Shown here: positions 1 to 7,856 of the stretch, piece after piece
Position numbering within the stretch: position 1 is the first letter of the stretch
How the letters are laid out: the number at the start of each line of letters is the position of its first letter
Assembly: GCA_050301795.1 (NCBI GenBank)
Contig: JBNKZU010000013.1
Coordinates: 67,553 to 131,552 of the forward strand
Origin: JBNKZU01 sp050301795
Lineage (GTDB): Bacteria; Pseudomonadota; Gammaproteobacteria; Thiohalomonadales; Thiohalomonadaceae
DNA length: 64,000 nt
Direction: 5' to 3'
Position numbers and translations under genes: made by a program
The notes under the pieces: generated by a model
The model's database searches: none
Seen by the model: the letters and a program-made list of their open reading frames with translations, nothing else
Told to the model about the DNA's origin: nothing

Positions 1-334
1 TAAGGAGTTTATTGTCAATGCTGAGGAAGGTTATCGTATTAATGTGATTGGTTGGAAGGATCCAAACATTCGAAATGAATCGGGTGTTGTGATTAATAAA
101 GAGAAGATCCGTCAGCGCTTCTCATTAGATAGAGCCGGAAATCTATATCGGGTTGAGATCTATCGGGATAAGTACTTTTCTGGAATGGTTTTGGTGCACT
201 TTGGGAGTGTGCCAAGCCGAGAGGTTAAATATGTCAGCCCCGCAGTTCCGGTAGATGAAGAGCCTACTGATAAGGCCAATTTCAAACAGGCCGAGCAGCT
301 TTCGCTCATTAATCAGACAAGCACTGGTCGATAA
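1..334 (+). CDS. Partial CDS, 3' end of an unrecognised protein
   Basis: The frame is open from base 2 to the stop at 332-334, so the gene begins outside the window and only about 110 C-terminal residues are visible. I do not recognise the family. The visible part is mixed charged/hydrophobic without an obvious membrane segment, and its last 20 residues are polar and low in complexity. The 3' end overlaps the convergent thioredoxin gene by 26 bp, so the two transcripts run into each other. A GTG at 44 is in frame but there is no reason to treat it as the start. Confidence 0.6.
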   Translation, partial: KEFIVNAEEGYRINVIGWKDPNIRNESGVVINKEKIRQRFSLDRAGNLYRVEIYRDKYFSGMVLVHFGSVPSREVKYVSPAVPVDEEPTDKANFKQAEQLSLINQTSTGR

Positions 335-737
335 ACTTCCGAACTTCGTGGGCAGGCTTTGCTCCTGCAAACCGACCGACCTCTTTCCCATCTTTAAATA
401 GCATGATTGTTGGAAACCCACGCAGTTTGTAATGTCCGCATAGCTTCATATTCTCGTCAGCATCAACTTTCGCCAGAAGTAGATCCCCGTGATATTCAGG
501 AATCACCTTTGCCAACACCGGGGCAATCATCAAACATGGGCTACACCAATCAGCCCAGAAATCAACCATAATTGGCTGTTTGTAAGAAGCGTTGATCACC
601 AGTTCCTCAAAGTGTTGATGATCGGTATCAAAAATATAGGGAGAGTCTGATCTGTTCATTTGTTTAAGAGGGCATCGGTTACAAGTGGTCGGAATTGTAA
701 GGGGTAAGGCCCCGAGACTCAATTCATGATTGGACAT
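309..737 (-). CDS. Thioredoxin family protein
   Basis: A thioredoxin fold is evident: beta-strand VDFWADWCSPC, the CxxC active site (Cys-Ser-Pro-Cys), the cis-proline segment GFPTI, and FKDGKEVGRFAGA. It should act as a cytoplasmic dithiol-disulfide oxidoreductase. With the ATG at 737 it is 142 residues and has an N-terminal extension carrying an extra CxxC. An ATG at 659 would give a classical ~116-residue thioredoxin starting MNRSDSPY. Neither has a strong ribosome-binding site, so the start is uncertain. It stands alone, convergent with the partial gene at the left edge. The active site WCSPC differs from the usual WCGPC. Confidence 0.85.
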   Translation of the reverse strand: MSNHELSLGALPLTIPTTCNRCPLKQMNRSDSPYIFDTDHQHFEELVINASYKQPIMVDFWADWCSPCLMIAPVLAKVIPEYHGDLLLAKVDADENMKLCGHYKLRGFPTIMLFKDGKEVGRFAGAKPAHEVRKFIDQCLSD

Positions 738-828
738 TCAGACTTATAGGAACTTCATCCTGACGATGAGAGATAAACCATAGTATGATGTATAGAGGAT
801 AAGGTTAGTAAATTATTGGGGAGTAGTT

Positions 829-1212
829 ATGAACCTTGAAAAGGTAGTCTTTGGATTCTTTATTATTCTGGCATTGACGTTGAATTTCGGCTTTTTTATT
901 GGCGAAATAGGAAATCCGACTCATCACAATGTCTATGAATTATTTGCCGCGATTGTGATAAATCTGATTGCCACTGTATTAAAGTTTGGTGATCGTACTC
1001 AAATGGGGGCACTGCTTTTAGCCACAAGTCTAGTTGCTGATTTACAACTTATTGCTGCTGCGGTGGTATGGGGCTATGCCACTAATATTGCACTGACACC
1101 AGTCGATCCGGTAGTTGTCAGTAGTGTTGTTTCACTATCTGGTGGTGCACTACTTGCCAATATCGTTTCAGTTATTCTGCTAATTATCGAAACCAGCAAT
1201 ATCCGTCGCTAA
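829..1212 (+). CDS. DUF6394-type small integral membrane protein
   Basis: This 127-residue protein has four hydrophobic segments (roughly residues 5-25, 35-52, 60-85, 97-122) and a short charged tail, so it is an inner-membrane protein. I recognise the pattern as the DUF6394 family, which is commonly encoded immediately before a potassium channel, as here (8 bp gap to the next start). An accessory or partner role for the channel is inference from this pairing. The start has GGAG-like sequence upstream (ggggagtagtt). Confidence 0.7.
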   Translation: MNLEKVVFGFFIILALTLNFGFFIGEIGNPTHHNVYELFAAIVINLIATVLKFGDRTQMGALLLATSLVADLQLIAAAVVWGYATNIALTPVDPVVVSSVVSLSGGALLANIVSVILLIIETSNIRR

Positions 1213-1219
1213 CGCGCTT

Positions 1220-2935
1220 ATGAATCAGGTCATCTTTCTTATCCTGAGAAAAATGCGGTCGCCGTTGATCGTATTGATTGTTGCCTATGCCATCTCAATT
1301 CTTGGCTTTGTGCTTATTCCGGGAATGAATGACCAGGGTGAACCTGAACGCATGAGCTTTTTCCATGCGTTCTATTTTGTTAGCTATATGGCAACGACCA
1401 TCGGTTTTGGTGAAATCCCTTATCCGTTTACAGATGCCCAGAGAATGTGGGCCATCATCTCTATATACACTACGGTGGTCGCATGGCTATATGGCATCGG
1501 TAAGATACTGACCTTGATACAAGACCCGAAGTTTAAGCAGGTCGTCACCGAAAATAATTTCACAAAAACAGTTAGTCAGATCGGAGAGCCGTTTTATATT
1601 ATCTGTGGTTATGGTGACACCGGCACTCAACTGGTACGGGCATTAATACAACGAAATATTCGCAGTGTTGTTATTGATATTGACCGTAACAGGATCAACG
1701 AGCTTGAGGTTGAGCCAAAAGAGATGGATATTCCCTCAATATGCGCTGATGCCCAATCAACGATCATTCTAAAAGAGGCGGGGCTTCTTAACCGGAATTG
1801 TAAAGGTGTTGTTGCTATCACCGATGATGATGATGTTAATTTAAAGGTCGCAATTACATCAAAGCTGCTTAACCCAGGTGCCAAGGTGGTTTGTCGTGCG
1901 GAATCGCACGAAACAGAGGCAAACATGGCATCATTTGGTACTGACCATATCCTCAATCCCTACGATATTTTTGCGAATCACTTTGCATTGGCACTACATT
2001 CACCCGGAAACTATCTACTGACAGAGTGGCTGAACGCAGTACCGAATGAGCCACTTCCTGAGCCAGTCTATCCACCACATGGGTTATGGATATTATGCGG
2101 CTACGGTCGTTTCGGCAAAGCAGTCTATAAGAATCTACTTGATGAGGGAATCAGCACTAACCTGATAGAGGCCAAGCCGGAACAGACAGGATGCAAAGGG
2201 TTCTGTATTGAAGGACGTGGTACAGAGGCATCAACCCTGTTAAAGGCTAACATCAAGGAAGCTGTTGGGATTGTGGCCGGAACTGATAACGATGCCAACA
2301 ACCTCTCCATCGTAATGACGGCTGCACAACTGAGTCCGGATCTCTTCATGGTTGCAAGACAGAACCACCATAATAATCAAGAGATCTATAATGCGGCGCT
2401 TCTGGATATGGTGATGCACCGTAGTGATATTGTTGCAAATGATATCTTCACCTATCTCACAAACCCACTGACGGGTATCTTTTTTGAAAAATCCAGAGCA
2501 ATGGGGAATGATTGGTCAAACCAGTTGATTAGCCGCCTTGCTGCATTTATTGGCGAAGTTGTACCTGAGTTATGGTCGATTAAAATCGATACTGAATCGA
2601 CACCTGCAATAACGGATAAATTGGAGTTGGGTCAGCGTGTAAAACTAAAACATCTACTCACAGATAATCTGGATCATCAGCAGCAGATCGCTGCAATCGC
2701 ACTGCTTTGGAAAAGTCGAGACGGGGAGGTCATACTGGAGCCTGAAGATGACCTGGAACTCAACCATGGAGATGAACTGCTTTTTTGTGGACTCGCCGGG
2801 CTTGCAAATAAGATGGAGTGGGTCCTGAAAAACCACAATGTGTTGAGTTATGTTCAAACTGGAGTTGTGACTCCAGCAGGGTATCTTTGGGAGAAGCTGA
2901 GTCGTAAAAAATCAACAAGAATCCTAAATGAATAA
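1220..2935 (+). CDS. Two-TM potassium channel with two RCK/TrkA-N domains
   Basis: The 571-residue protein begins with a transmembrane helix (~14-34), a pore helix and the K+ selectivity filter TTIGFGE (59-65), and a second transmembrane helix (~77-96). A first RCK/TrkA-N Rossmann domain follows with GYGDTG at ~130-135, then a second with GYGRFG near 293. TrkA-C-like sequence lies near the C terminus (GDELLFCG). The architecture is that of a ligand-gated prokaryotic K+ channel with both gating-ring halves in one chain. It is probably co-transcribed with the DUF6394 gene and overlaps the downstream HupH-like gene by 8 bp. Confidence 0.88.
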   Translation: MNQVIFLILRKMRSPLIVLIVAYAISILGFVLIPGMNDQGEPERMSFFHAFYFVSYMATTIGFGEIPYPFTDAQRMWAIISIYTTVVAWLYGIGKILTLIQDPKFKQVVTENNFTKTVSQIGEPFYIICGYGDTGTQLVRALIQRNIRSVVIDIDRNRINELEVEPKEMDIPSICADAQSTIILKEAGLLNRNCKGVVAITDDDDVNLKVAITSKLLNPGAKVVCRAESHETEANMASFGTDHILNPYDIFANHFALALHSPGNYLLTEWLNAVPNEPLPEPVYPPHGLWILCGYGRFGKAVYKNLLDEGISTNLIEAKPEQTGCKGFCIEGRGTEASTLLKANIKEAVGIVAGTDNDANNLSIVMTAAQLSPDLFMVARQNHHNNQEIYNAALLDMVMHRSDIVANDIFTYLTNPLTGIFFEKSRAMGNDWSNQLISRLAAFIGEVVPELWSIKIDTESTPAITDKLELGQRVKLKHLLTDNLDHQQQIAAIALLWKSRDGEVILEPEDDLELNHGDELLFCGLAGLANKMEWVLKNHNVLSYVQTGVVTPAGYLWEKLSRKKSTRILNE

Positions 2936-3341
2936 ACAAACCGAAATGTTACTACTCGGAAGTCGTGAAAAGATATCGATGATTCTTCAACAACTGGTCG
3001 AGATGGTAAAAGAGTTAAAACAACAAGAAGAGCCGAGCCATATCGATCTACTCCAGCTACCACTCAGTACAGATGAGTTGCTCAAGCTTTGGGAGATCCT
3101 TGGTGAGGGGGAGATCCATGCAGAAGTTGAACATCTTGGGATCTCTCGAATCTACTCCACTTCAGTGCCAGCGGTATGGCGAGTGACCCATTTTGACGAT
3201 AATGATGAGGTGCTTTCAGACTTTTTGGAGGTGAGTTATTGCCCTGAAATCATGATCACACATGATGAGGATATCAATTCAGGGATAGAGTTAATGAAGG
3301 CAAAGATATTTGAGATTGGAATGAGTGATAAACGGCGCTAA
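2928..3341 (+). CDS. HupH/HyaF-like hydrogenase-formation domain protein (orphan)
   Basis: 137 residues. The segment LWEILGEGEIHAEVEHLGISRIYSTSVPAVWRVTHFD matches my memory of the HupH/HyaF C-terminal domain (LLGEGEV...E...E..FPGVW). In uptake-hydrogenase operons such proteins assist maturation of the NiFe-hydrogenase small subunit. There is no hydrogenase gene in the window; the gene overlaps the K+ channel gene by 8 bp, so it is translationally coupled to an unrelated function. The N-terminal ~45 residues are helical and charged. Its stop codon abuts the A-run that, on the other strand, is the U-tract of the small RNA at 3340-3476. Confidence 0.72.
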   Translation: MNKQTEMLLLGSREKISMILQQLVEMVKELKQQEEPSHIDLLQLPLSTDELLKLWEILGEGEIHAEVEHLGISRIYSTSVPAVWRVTHFDDNDEVLSDFLEVSYCPEIMITHDEDINSGIELMKAKIFEIGMSDKRR

Positions 3342-3384
3342 AAAATTGCGTGCTAAACCGACTATTCCATGTCAGCTTTAGCAC
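3340..3384 (-). terminator. Rho-independent terminator of the small RNA
   Basis: On the minus strand GTGCTAAA (3384-3377) pairs with TTTAGCAC (3357-3350). A bulged G and CTGAC/GTCGG extend the stem, the loop is ATGGAATA, and a T6 run (3345-3340) follows. There is no T-run on the plus strand, so it acts on minus-strand transcription. Confidence 0.8.
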
Positions 3385-3476
3385 CAAGTAAGGAAGCTGA
3401 TATTAGTCCATTTTCCTTGCTATATTGCTCAATCCCTGTAGCTGTTTCCCGCGTTTTCCGTATATCCCCTTTATTA
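3340..3476 (-). ncRNA. Candidate CsrB/RsmY/Z-type small RNA with clustered GGA motifs
   Basis: Read on the minus strand, this ~135-nt stretch carries seven GGA motifs (complement TCC at 3366, 3407, 3414, 3433, 3447, 3457 and 3465). It ends in a rho-independent terminator with a GGA in the hairpin loop. That is the hallmark of RNAs that sequester the CsrA/RsmA translational repressor, and the size matches RsmY/RsmZ (about 120 nt). An 18-bp palindrome resembling a GacA/UvrY box lies upstream at 3533-3550, about 66 bp before the inferred transcription start. No ORF occupies the interval. The 5' end is inferred from a weak -10 (TAGAGT, 3488-3483). Confidence 0.68.
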
Positions 3477-3532
3477 GAGACTACTCTAACGATAAGTGTC
3501 GTTTAAAAATATGGGGGAAATGCTGATTGCTG

Positions 3533-3550
3533 TGTAGGACAAATCCTACA
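3533..3550 (-). promoter_or_regulatory. GacA/UvrY-box-like palindrome upstream of the small RNA
   Basis: TGTAGG-N6-CCTACA is a perfect 18-bp palindrome whose form matches the GacA/UvrY upstream site TGTAAG-N6-CTTACA that precedes rsmY/rsmZ/csrB genes. Its centre lies about 66 bp before the inferred start of the small RNA, which is the usual spacing. It sits 55 bp past the folD stop codon. Confidence 0.6.
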
Positions 3551-3604
3551 AATGACTACACGAAGGAAACAACGTGGATATTTCAATCAATGATGGATTT
3601 AAGA

Positions 3605-4471
3605 CTAAACGGTAGTGATATTATCTCGATGATCAGCCGCGTCTACAGTATTTTGCATCAGTGTGGCAACGGTCATCGGGCCAACACCACCAGGAACCGG
3701 TGTGATCCAGCTTGCGCGTTCGGCGGCGGCATCAAACTCAACATCACCCACCAGCTTTCCATGTTCATTGCGGTGGATGCCAATATCAATAACGATCGCG
3801 CCAGGTTTAATCCAGTCACCTTTAACCAATCCTGGTTTTCCGGCAGCAACCACAACCAGATCAGCTCGTCTTACATGCGCAGAGGTATCTTTGGTAAAGC
3901 GATGGCAGGTTGTAACCGTGCATCCGGCAAGTAGCAGTTCAAGAGCCATAGGTCGACCAACATGATTTGATGCGCCGACGACAACAGCATCCATCCCCCG
4001 AATATCGGTATCAAGGCTTTCAAGTAGAGTCATTACGCCACGTGGAGTACATGAGCGTAAAACAGGCATTCTTATTGCGAGACGACCAATACTAAAAGGG
4101 TGAAAACCATCGACATCCTTCTCGACAGCAATACGCTCAATTACCCTTTCAGAATCCAGGTGGGCGGGCAGGGGAAACTGCACCAGAATGCCATCAACAG
4201 TATCATCAGCGTTTAAGGTATCGATTAGTGCATCCAGTTCATCCTGAGTTGTTGATGTGTCAAGATCGTAGGCGAGGGACTGAATTCCTGTCTCTTCACA
4301 GGCTTTCCGCTTACTTTTGACATAAACCTCAGAGGCAGGATCGCTCCCAACAAGCACAACGGCAAGCGCAGGAATACGCTGATTGTTTGCTATGCGTTGA
4401 TCAACTCGTTGTTTAACCGCATTCCGAGTCTGGATTGCGATTGCCTTACCATCAATTATTTGAGCGTTCAT
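3605..4471 (-). CDS. folD: Bifunctional methylenetetrahydrofolate dehydrogenase/cyclohydrolase
   Basis: 288 residues, the normal FolD length. It interconverts 5,10-methylene-THF and 10-formyl-THF (NADP-dependent dehydrogenase plus cyclohydrolase) in cytoplasmic one-carbon metabolism. Visible signatures include VYVKSKRKACEETG with the catalytic lysine, the strongly conserved DGILVQFPLPAHLD, VDGFHP, a CTPRGVM loop, the Rossmann segment VVVGASNHVGRPMA, and the C-terminal TPVPGGVGPMTVATLMQNT. The ATG at 4471 fits the family N terminus MNAQIIDGK. It is monocistronic, with two tRNA genes divergent behind it. Confidence 0.97.
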   Translation of the reverse strand: MNAQIIDGKAIAIQTRNAVKQRVDQRIANNQRIPALAVVLVGSDPASEVYVKSKRKACEETGIQSLAYDLDTSTTQDELDALIDTLNADDTVDGILVQFPLPAHLDSERVIERIAVEKDVDGFHPFSIGRLAIRMPVLRSCTPRGVMTLLESLDTDIRGMDAVVVGASNHVGRPMALELLLAGCTVTTCHRFTKDTSAHVRRADLVVVAAGKPGLVKGDWIKPGAIVIDIGIHRNEHGKLVGDVEFDAAAERASWITPVPGGVGPMTVATLMQNTVDAADHRDNITTV

Positions 4472-4653
4472 GACTGGGGATAGATTTCATCAATAGTACG
4501 AAGGTAGGCATTTTCGCATGTGGAATAAAAAGAGCCAAGGGATAACGTAAGAACGCCCTGATATTTTAAAAAAATAGTGTTTGTATGTTGACCATCAGAA
4601 ACAGGATGCGTATTATCGCCACCTTCTGAAATATTGATGTTACAGATTCAATT

Positions 4654-4730
4654 CGGGGTATAGCGCAGCCTGGTAGCGCAACTGCTTTGGGAGCAGTGGG
4701 TCGGGAGTTCGAATCTCTCTACCCCGACCA
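4654..4730 (+). tRNA. tRNA-Pro (anticodon UGG)
   Basis: A 77-nt cloverleaf including encoded CCA. The acceptor stem CGGGGUA pairs with UACCCCG, the T-arm has GUUCGAAUC, and the anticodon loop UUUGGGA gives UGG, reading CCN/CCA proline codons. Confidence 0.95.
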
Positions 4731-4754
4731 ATTTTATCATCAACCTGCCACTTT

Positions 4755-4831
4755 GCGCCCGTAGCTCATCTGGATAGAGCATCGGCCTTCTAAGCCGAGG
4801 GTAGCAGGTTCGAGTCCTGCCGGGCGCGCCA
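4755..4831 (+). tRNA. tRNA-Arg (anticodon UCU)
   Basis: A 77-nt cloverleaf including encoded CCA. The acceptor stem GCGCCCG pairs with CGGGCGC, the T-arm has GGUUCGAGUCC, and the anticodon loop UUCUAAG gives UCU, reading AGA/AGG. It lies 24 bp after tRNA-Pro and is probably co-transcribed with it. Confidence 0.95.
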
Positions 4832-5096
4832 TATCTCTATTCATCAATCACAAATCATCGCTCGGCAATCCATAAAAGGAACAACCAAAACACATTCTTT
4901 CGTCTCTGTGATGAGCAGGATTACGAGGGGAGAATCTTCAGTACGCTATTTTGAGCAATTCATGCAGCAGTATTTTATGTCCAATGCTGATGTAAAAGAG
5001 CGTCCCTGTAATTATTTGAGACAACTACAAAATTAGAGTCATTGCAGGTTTCTGAGCTCCCAAGTAGCCGTATACGCTTGCTGTCTCGACTAACCG

Positions 5097-5124
5097 TTGC
5101 CAGATTCAAACTAAATGGTACAAT
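5097..5124 (+). promoter_or_regulatory. Sigma-70-type promoter for the methyltransferase gene
   Basis: TTGCCA (-35) and TACAAT (-10) are separated by 16 bp, predicting transcription from about 5131 and a 145-nt untranslated leader. The rest of the 445-bp gap after tRNA-Arg (4832-5096) shows no gene. Confidence 0.55.
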
Positions 5125-5155
5125 CACGCGCATTATGAATACCTAATCAACATCT

Positions 5156-5219
5156 GTGCGGCAACGCCATAAATCAGCTTCAACAAATGAAGTGATATGG
5201 CGCCTATCTATGCCCGCAC
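5156..5219 (+). promoter_or_regulatory. Structured 5' leader hairpin of unknown function
   Basis: Three nested helices can be drawn: GTGCGG (5156-5161) with CCGCAC (5214-5219), GCCAT with ATGGC, and CTTCA with TGAAG around the loop ACAAA. There is no T-run after it, so it is not a simple terminator. It sits in the leader 58 bp before the methyltransferase start. I do not recognise it as a known riboswitch class. Confidence 0.4.
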
Positions 5220-5276
5220 TAATCCAAAACCCAATTTTATATTTAAAAGCTAATAAGCTTACTAAGGATTATTATT

Positions 5277-6101
5277 ATGTTTGATTTTATTCATGACATT
5301 TCACTTCGTCCTGAGCCTTTTGCTCGCTATACCGCAAAGGAGTTATGGACAAGACCACATCTATCTCAACAGATGCTGGATTTTCACCTTAATCAGGAAA
5401 CAGACCTCGCCTCACGTAGATTTGAGGTTATCGATCAGATTACACACTGGATTAATGGACAACTGGATTTGTCCGGTAAAAATCTATGTGATTTAGGTTG
5501 CGGTCCCGGTCTTTACGCTGAGCGTTTTGCCCAAATGGGCGCGAGTGTGACCGGGATAGATTTCTCGCAACACTCCTTGAATTACGCAAAACAGCAAAAC
5601 CCTTCCATCCGTTATCTTAAGGCTGATTACCTAGCAGACAAACTCCCCACAGGGTTTGATGTCATCACCCTGATCTATACCGACCTGTGTGTGCTCTCAC
5701 CAGAGCAAAGGCAAATACTGCTATCGAGGATGCGATCCATGCTTAACCCTGGAGGACACATTATGATAGATGTTGCTGGCATGGGACTTCTGAAAAACAG
5801 AACAGAAGTTACCCTGATTGAGGACAGATTAATGGGTGGTTTCTGGGCATCAGGTGAATATGTCGGTATCCAGAAATCATTTATTTATGAAAATCAGGGA
5901 CTTGCTCTGGATCGATATGTGATTGTGGAGCCTCATGAGACCTGGCAAGTCTACAACTGGTTTCAACACTTCACACCACAGATGATTGAGTCTGAACTCA
6001 ACGAGGCTGACTTCAAGGTTGTGGTGATGGCTGGAGACCTTACAGGCTCACAATTAACACCTGAAAGTGACATTATCGGTGTTATCGCAACAACTAAGTA
6101 A
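5277..6101 (+). CDS. Class I SAM-dependent methyltransferase
   Basis: 274 residues. The SAM-binding Rossmann core is clear: NLCDLGCGPGLYAERFAQMGASVTGIDFS (motif I, GCGPG, and the acidic end of strand 2), then YLKADYL and FDVITLIYTDLCVLSP (motifs II-III). An N-terminal helical segment of ~65 residues precedes the core. Substrate cannot be told from sequence. The start ATG follows a taaggattattatt ribosome-binding region. It is a single gene with its own promoter, a structured leader and a terminator-like hairpin behind it. Confidence 0.85.
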   Translation: MFDFIHDISLRPEPFARYTAKELWTRPHLSQQMLDFHLNQETDLASRRFEVIDQITHWINGQLDLSGKNLCDLGCGPGLYAERFAQMGASVTGIDFSQHSLNYAKQQNPSIRYLKADYLADKLPTGFDVITLIYTDLCVLSPEQRQILLSRMRSMLNPGGHIMIDVAGMGLLKNRTEVTLIEDRLMGGFWASGEYVGIQKSFIYENQGLALDRYVIVEPHETWQVYNWFQHFTPQMIESELNEADFKVVVMAGDLTGSQLTPESDIIGVIATTK

Positions 6102-6110
6102 CCCAAACTG

Positions 6111-6136
6111 GAGATACCCGCACTTGCGGGTATCTC
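6111..6136. terminator. Perfect 12-bp hairpin between convergent genes
   Basis: GAGATACCCGCA pairs perfectly with TGCGGGTATCTC around a CT loop. It lies 10 bp after the methyltransferase stop and before the convergent tetR gene. No long T-run follows on either strand, so termination efficiency is uncertain. Confidence 0.6.
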
Positions 6137-6196
6137 TGAAATAAATTTATTGTGGATACTTTATTACTCTGGCGGGGCATCGATTCCAGATGTTTT

Positions 6197-6811
6197 TTAG
6201 ACGGTTGGAAGTATCAGATCAAGACTATTTGTATAGAGCATTTCAATATCAAGGTTGGCTGTGTGTGCAACTAATACATCCCCATAAAAACAGGATGCCA
6301 AGTGAAAGAGGGTTTTTGTATGGTCGGTTGAGGGATTCATTTCATGGAGATGCTGTAGCAACATCTCATTACCGCTACGGATTCTTTGTTCATACAGCTC
6401 TGGTAAATCGGGGTAGAGCAAATACCGATCTGCCGCTTCAATGTTATCAGCATTAGGATCAATTTCTGCGGTTACCAGATAAGAGACAAAGCTCACTAAT
6501 AAACCAGGATGTTTCTTTACGTGTTCGGCCGTTTGCTGAAAAATTCTTCGGATTGCCGCTTCGCCACTCAGAGGAGCCTGGTGCTGTAATACCATAAGAT
6601 CCAATCCCCACAGCCCCATCATATACCTCAGGATATCCTCCTTTTTCTTAAAATAGTTAAAAAAGGTCATTTCTGTAATATTGATTTCATCCGCAATTGA
6701 CTTGACTTTCAGAGCCCTGAAATTCACCTCACTAGTGAGGCTATAAACAGCACCAAGAATATCCAGTCGTGTTTGGGCTTTGTTGAGATCCCGTTTACCA
6801 AATGTTGTCAT
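6197..6811 (-). CDS. TetR/AcrR family transcriptional regulator
   Basis: 204 residues. The N-terminal helix-turn-helix is recognisable (residues ~15-60: ILGAVYSLTSEVNFRALKVKSIADEINITEMTFFNYFKKKEDIL). The C-terminal domain is variable and helical, presumably ligand-binding. It is divergent from the CPBP protease/outer-membrane protein pair. The 166-bp intergenic region holds a 24-bp palindrome and a tandem repeat of related half-sites around a consensus promoter, so it most likely represses that operon and perhaps itself. The ligand is unknown. Confidence 0.88.
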   Translation of the reverse strand: MTTFGKRDLNKAQTRLDILGAVYSLTSEVNFRALKVKSIADEINITEMTFFNYFKKKEDILRYMMGLWGLDLMVLQHQAPLSGEAAIRRIFQQTAEHVKKHPGLLVSFVSYLVTAEIDPNADNIEAADRYLLYPDLPELYEQRIRSGNEMLLQHLHEMNPSTDHTKTLFHLASCFYGDVLVAHTANLDIEMLYTNSLDLILPTV

Positions 6812-6860
6812 TCGTAGAAGCCGTAATATATAAATTCATGGAACCATTTAAATACGCTTA

Positions 6861-6951
6861 AATATTTTAGTCAACTAAAATATTATTGACAAAGTTAAAA
6901 ACTCCAACTAATCTTTGGGTCGACTAAAACATTTGGTCTTCTAAAACATTT
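6861..6951 (+). promoter_or_regulatory. Promoter with probable TetR operators
   Basis: AATATTTTAGT-CA-ACTAAAATATT is a perfect inverted repeat at 6861-6884. It abuts a consensus -35 TTGACA (6886-6891), which lies 17 bp before a -10-like TAATCT (6909-6914). Two tandem 17-bp copies of GGTCGACTAAAACATTT (6918-6934, and 6935-6951 with two changes) follow. All share the half-site CTAAAA. The arrangement, operators on both sides of the promoter, fits repression by the divergent TetR protein. Confidence 0.65.
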
Positions 6952-6977
6952 TTATTTAAATTAGTTGGAGAAAGAAA

Positions 6978-7856
6978 ATGATTAATAACTACCGCCATCC
7001 TGTTGGATTTTACTTTTTTAGCACTCTTATCCCGTGGACTCTCTGGCTGTTTGCCTCATACCTTAGCCATCAACCTGATGTGGAAAATTATGGACTTCTT
7101 ATCAGTGTGCTGGGTCTTACAGGCTTAGCTGGCCCTCTACTAGTGGCTGGCTATTACATTCGTAAAGAGAAGATATTAATAGCAGATGTTAAAAGCCGTT
7201 TCTTTAACTTTAACGCTTCCAATCGCAAATATCTGATCATCTCCATCCTGATCATGCCCGCGAGTATTTTACTGGCAATGGCTATTTCCCTATTGTTTGG
7301 TTATGACTCAAGTCAGTTCATCATTTCAGGAGAACCAACCTTTACATCATCAGTACTTCCTGTTTGGTTAATTCTTGTTATAGCTCCAGTTCTGGAGGAG
7401 CTGGCATGGCACTCCTATGGTACAGACTGTTTACGTCAAAAATACAGCCTGTTTTACAGCTCAATCATATTTGCAGTGATCTGGGCACTCTGGCATCTAC
7501 CGCTGGCATCAATACAGGGTTATTACCATAGTAACCTGGTGGTGGAGGGGGTGTTACATGGCATTAACTTCCTGGTCAGCATGTTTCCTTTTGTTTTACT
7601 GATGAACTGGCTCTATTACAAAACAGATAGAAACATCCTAGTAACCATTATCCTGCATCTATTTGCAAATCTCTTTAATGAAATCTTTGCAACCCATCCA
7701 GATAGCAAGATCATCCAAACAGCCATCCTGTGCGTAATAACCGCCTACTTGTTATATGTAGAACGCGACTTTTTCTTTAATAAGGGTTTTCAGGATCAAG
7801 CTACAGCACACTCATCATTATCCACAAACTCAGTTGCAGCAGGAGAGCAGGCATGA
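6978..7856 (+). CDS. CPBP family (CAAX-type) intramembrane metalloprotease
   Basis: 292 residues with about eight hydrophobic segments. Three conserved CPBP/Abi motifs are visible: EELAWHSYG near residue 140 (glutamate pair), WALWHLPLA near 170 (histidine) and HLFANLFNE near 226 (histidine/asparagine). These would form the membrane-embedded metal site. The substrate is unknown; the families include prenyl-protein proteases and bacteriocin-immunity proteins. A good GGAG ribosome-binding site precedes the ATG. It overlaps the next gene by 4 bp (ATGA), so the pair is translationally coupled. Confidence 0.85.
   Translation: MINNYRHPVGFYFFSTLIPWTLWLFASYLSHQPDVENYGLLISVLGLTGLAGPLLVAGYYIRKEKILIADVKSRFFNFNASNRKYLIISILIMPASILLAMAISLLFGYDSSQFIISGEPTFTSSVLPVWLILVIAPVLEELAWHSYGTDCLRQKYSLFYSSIIFAVIWALWHLPLASIQGYYHSNLVVEGVLHGINFLVSMFPFVLLMNWLYYKTDRNILVTIILHLFANLFNEIFATHPDSKIIQTAILCVITAYLLYVERDFFFNKGFQDQATAHSSLSTNSVAAGEQA

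Noticed and set aside
3527..3934. 135-codon plus-strand ORF antisense to folD
   Set aside because: It is a shadow of the folD coding sequence with no family resemblance.
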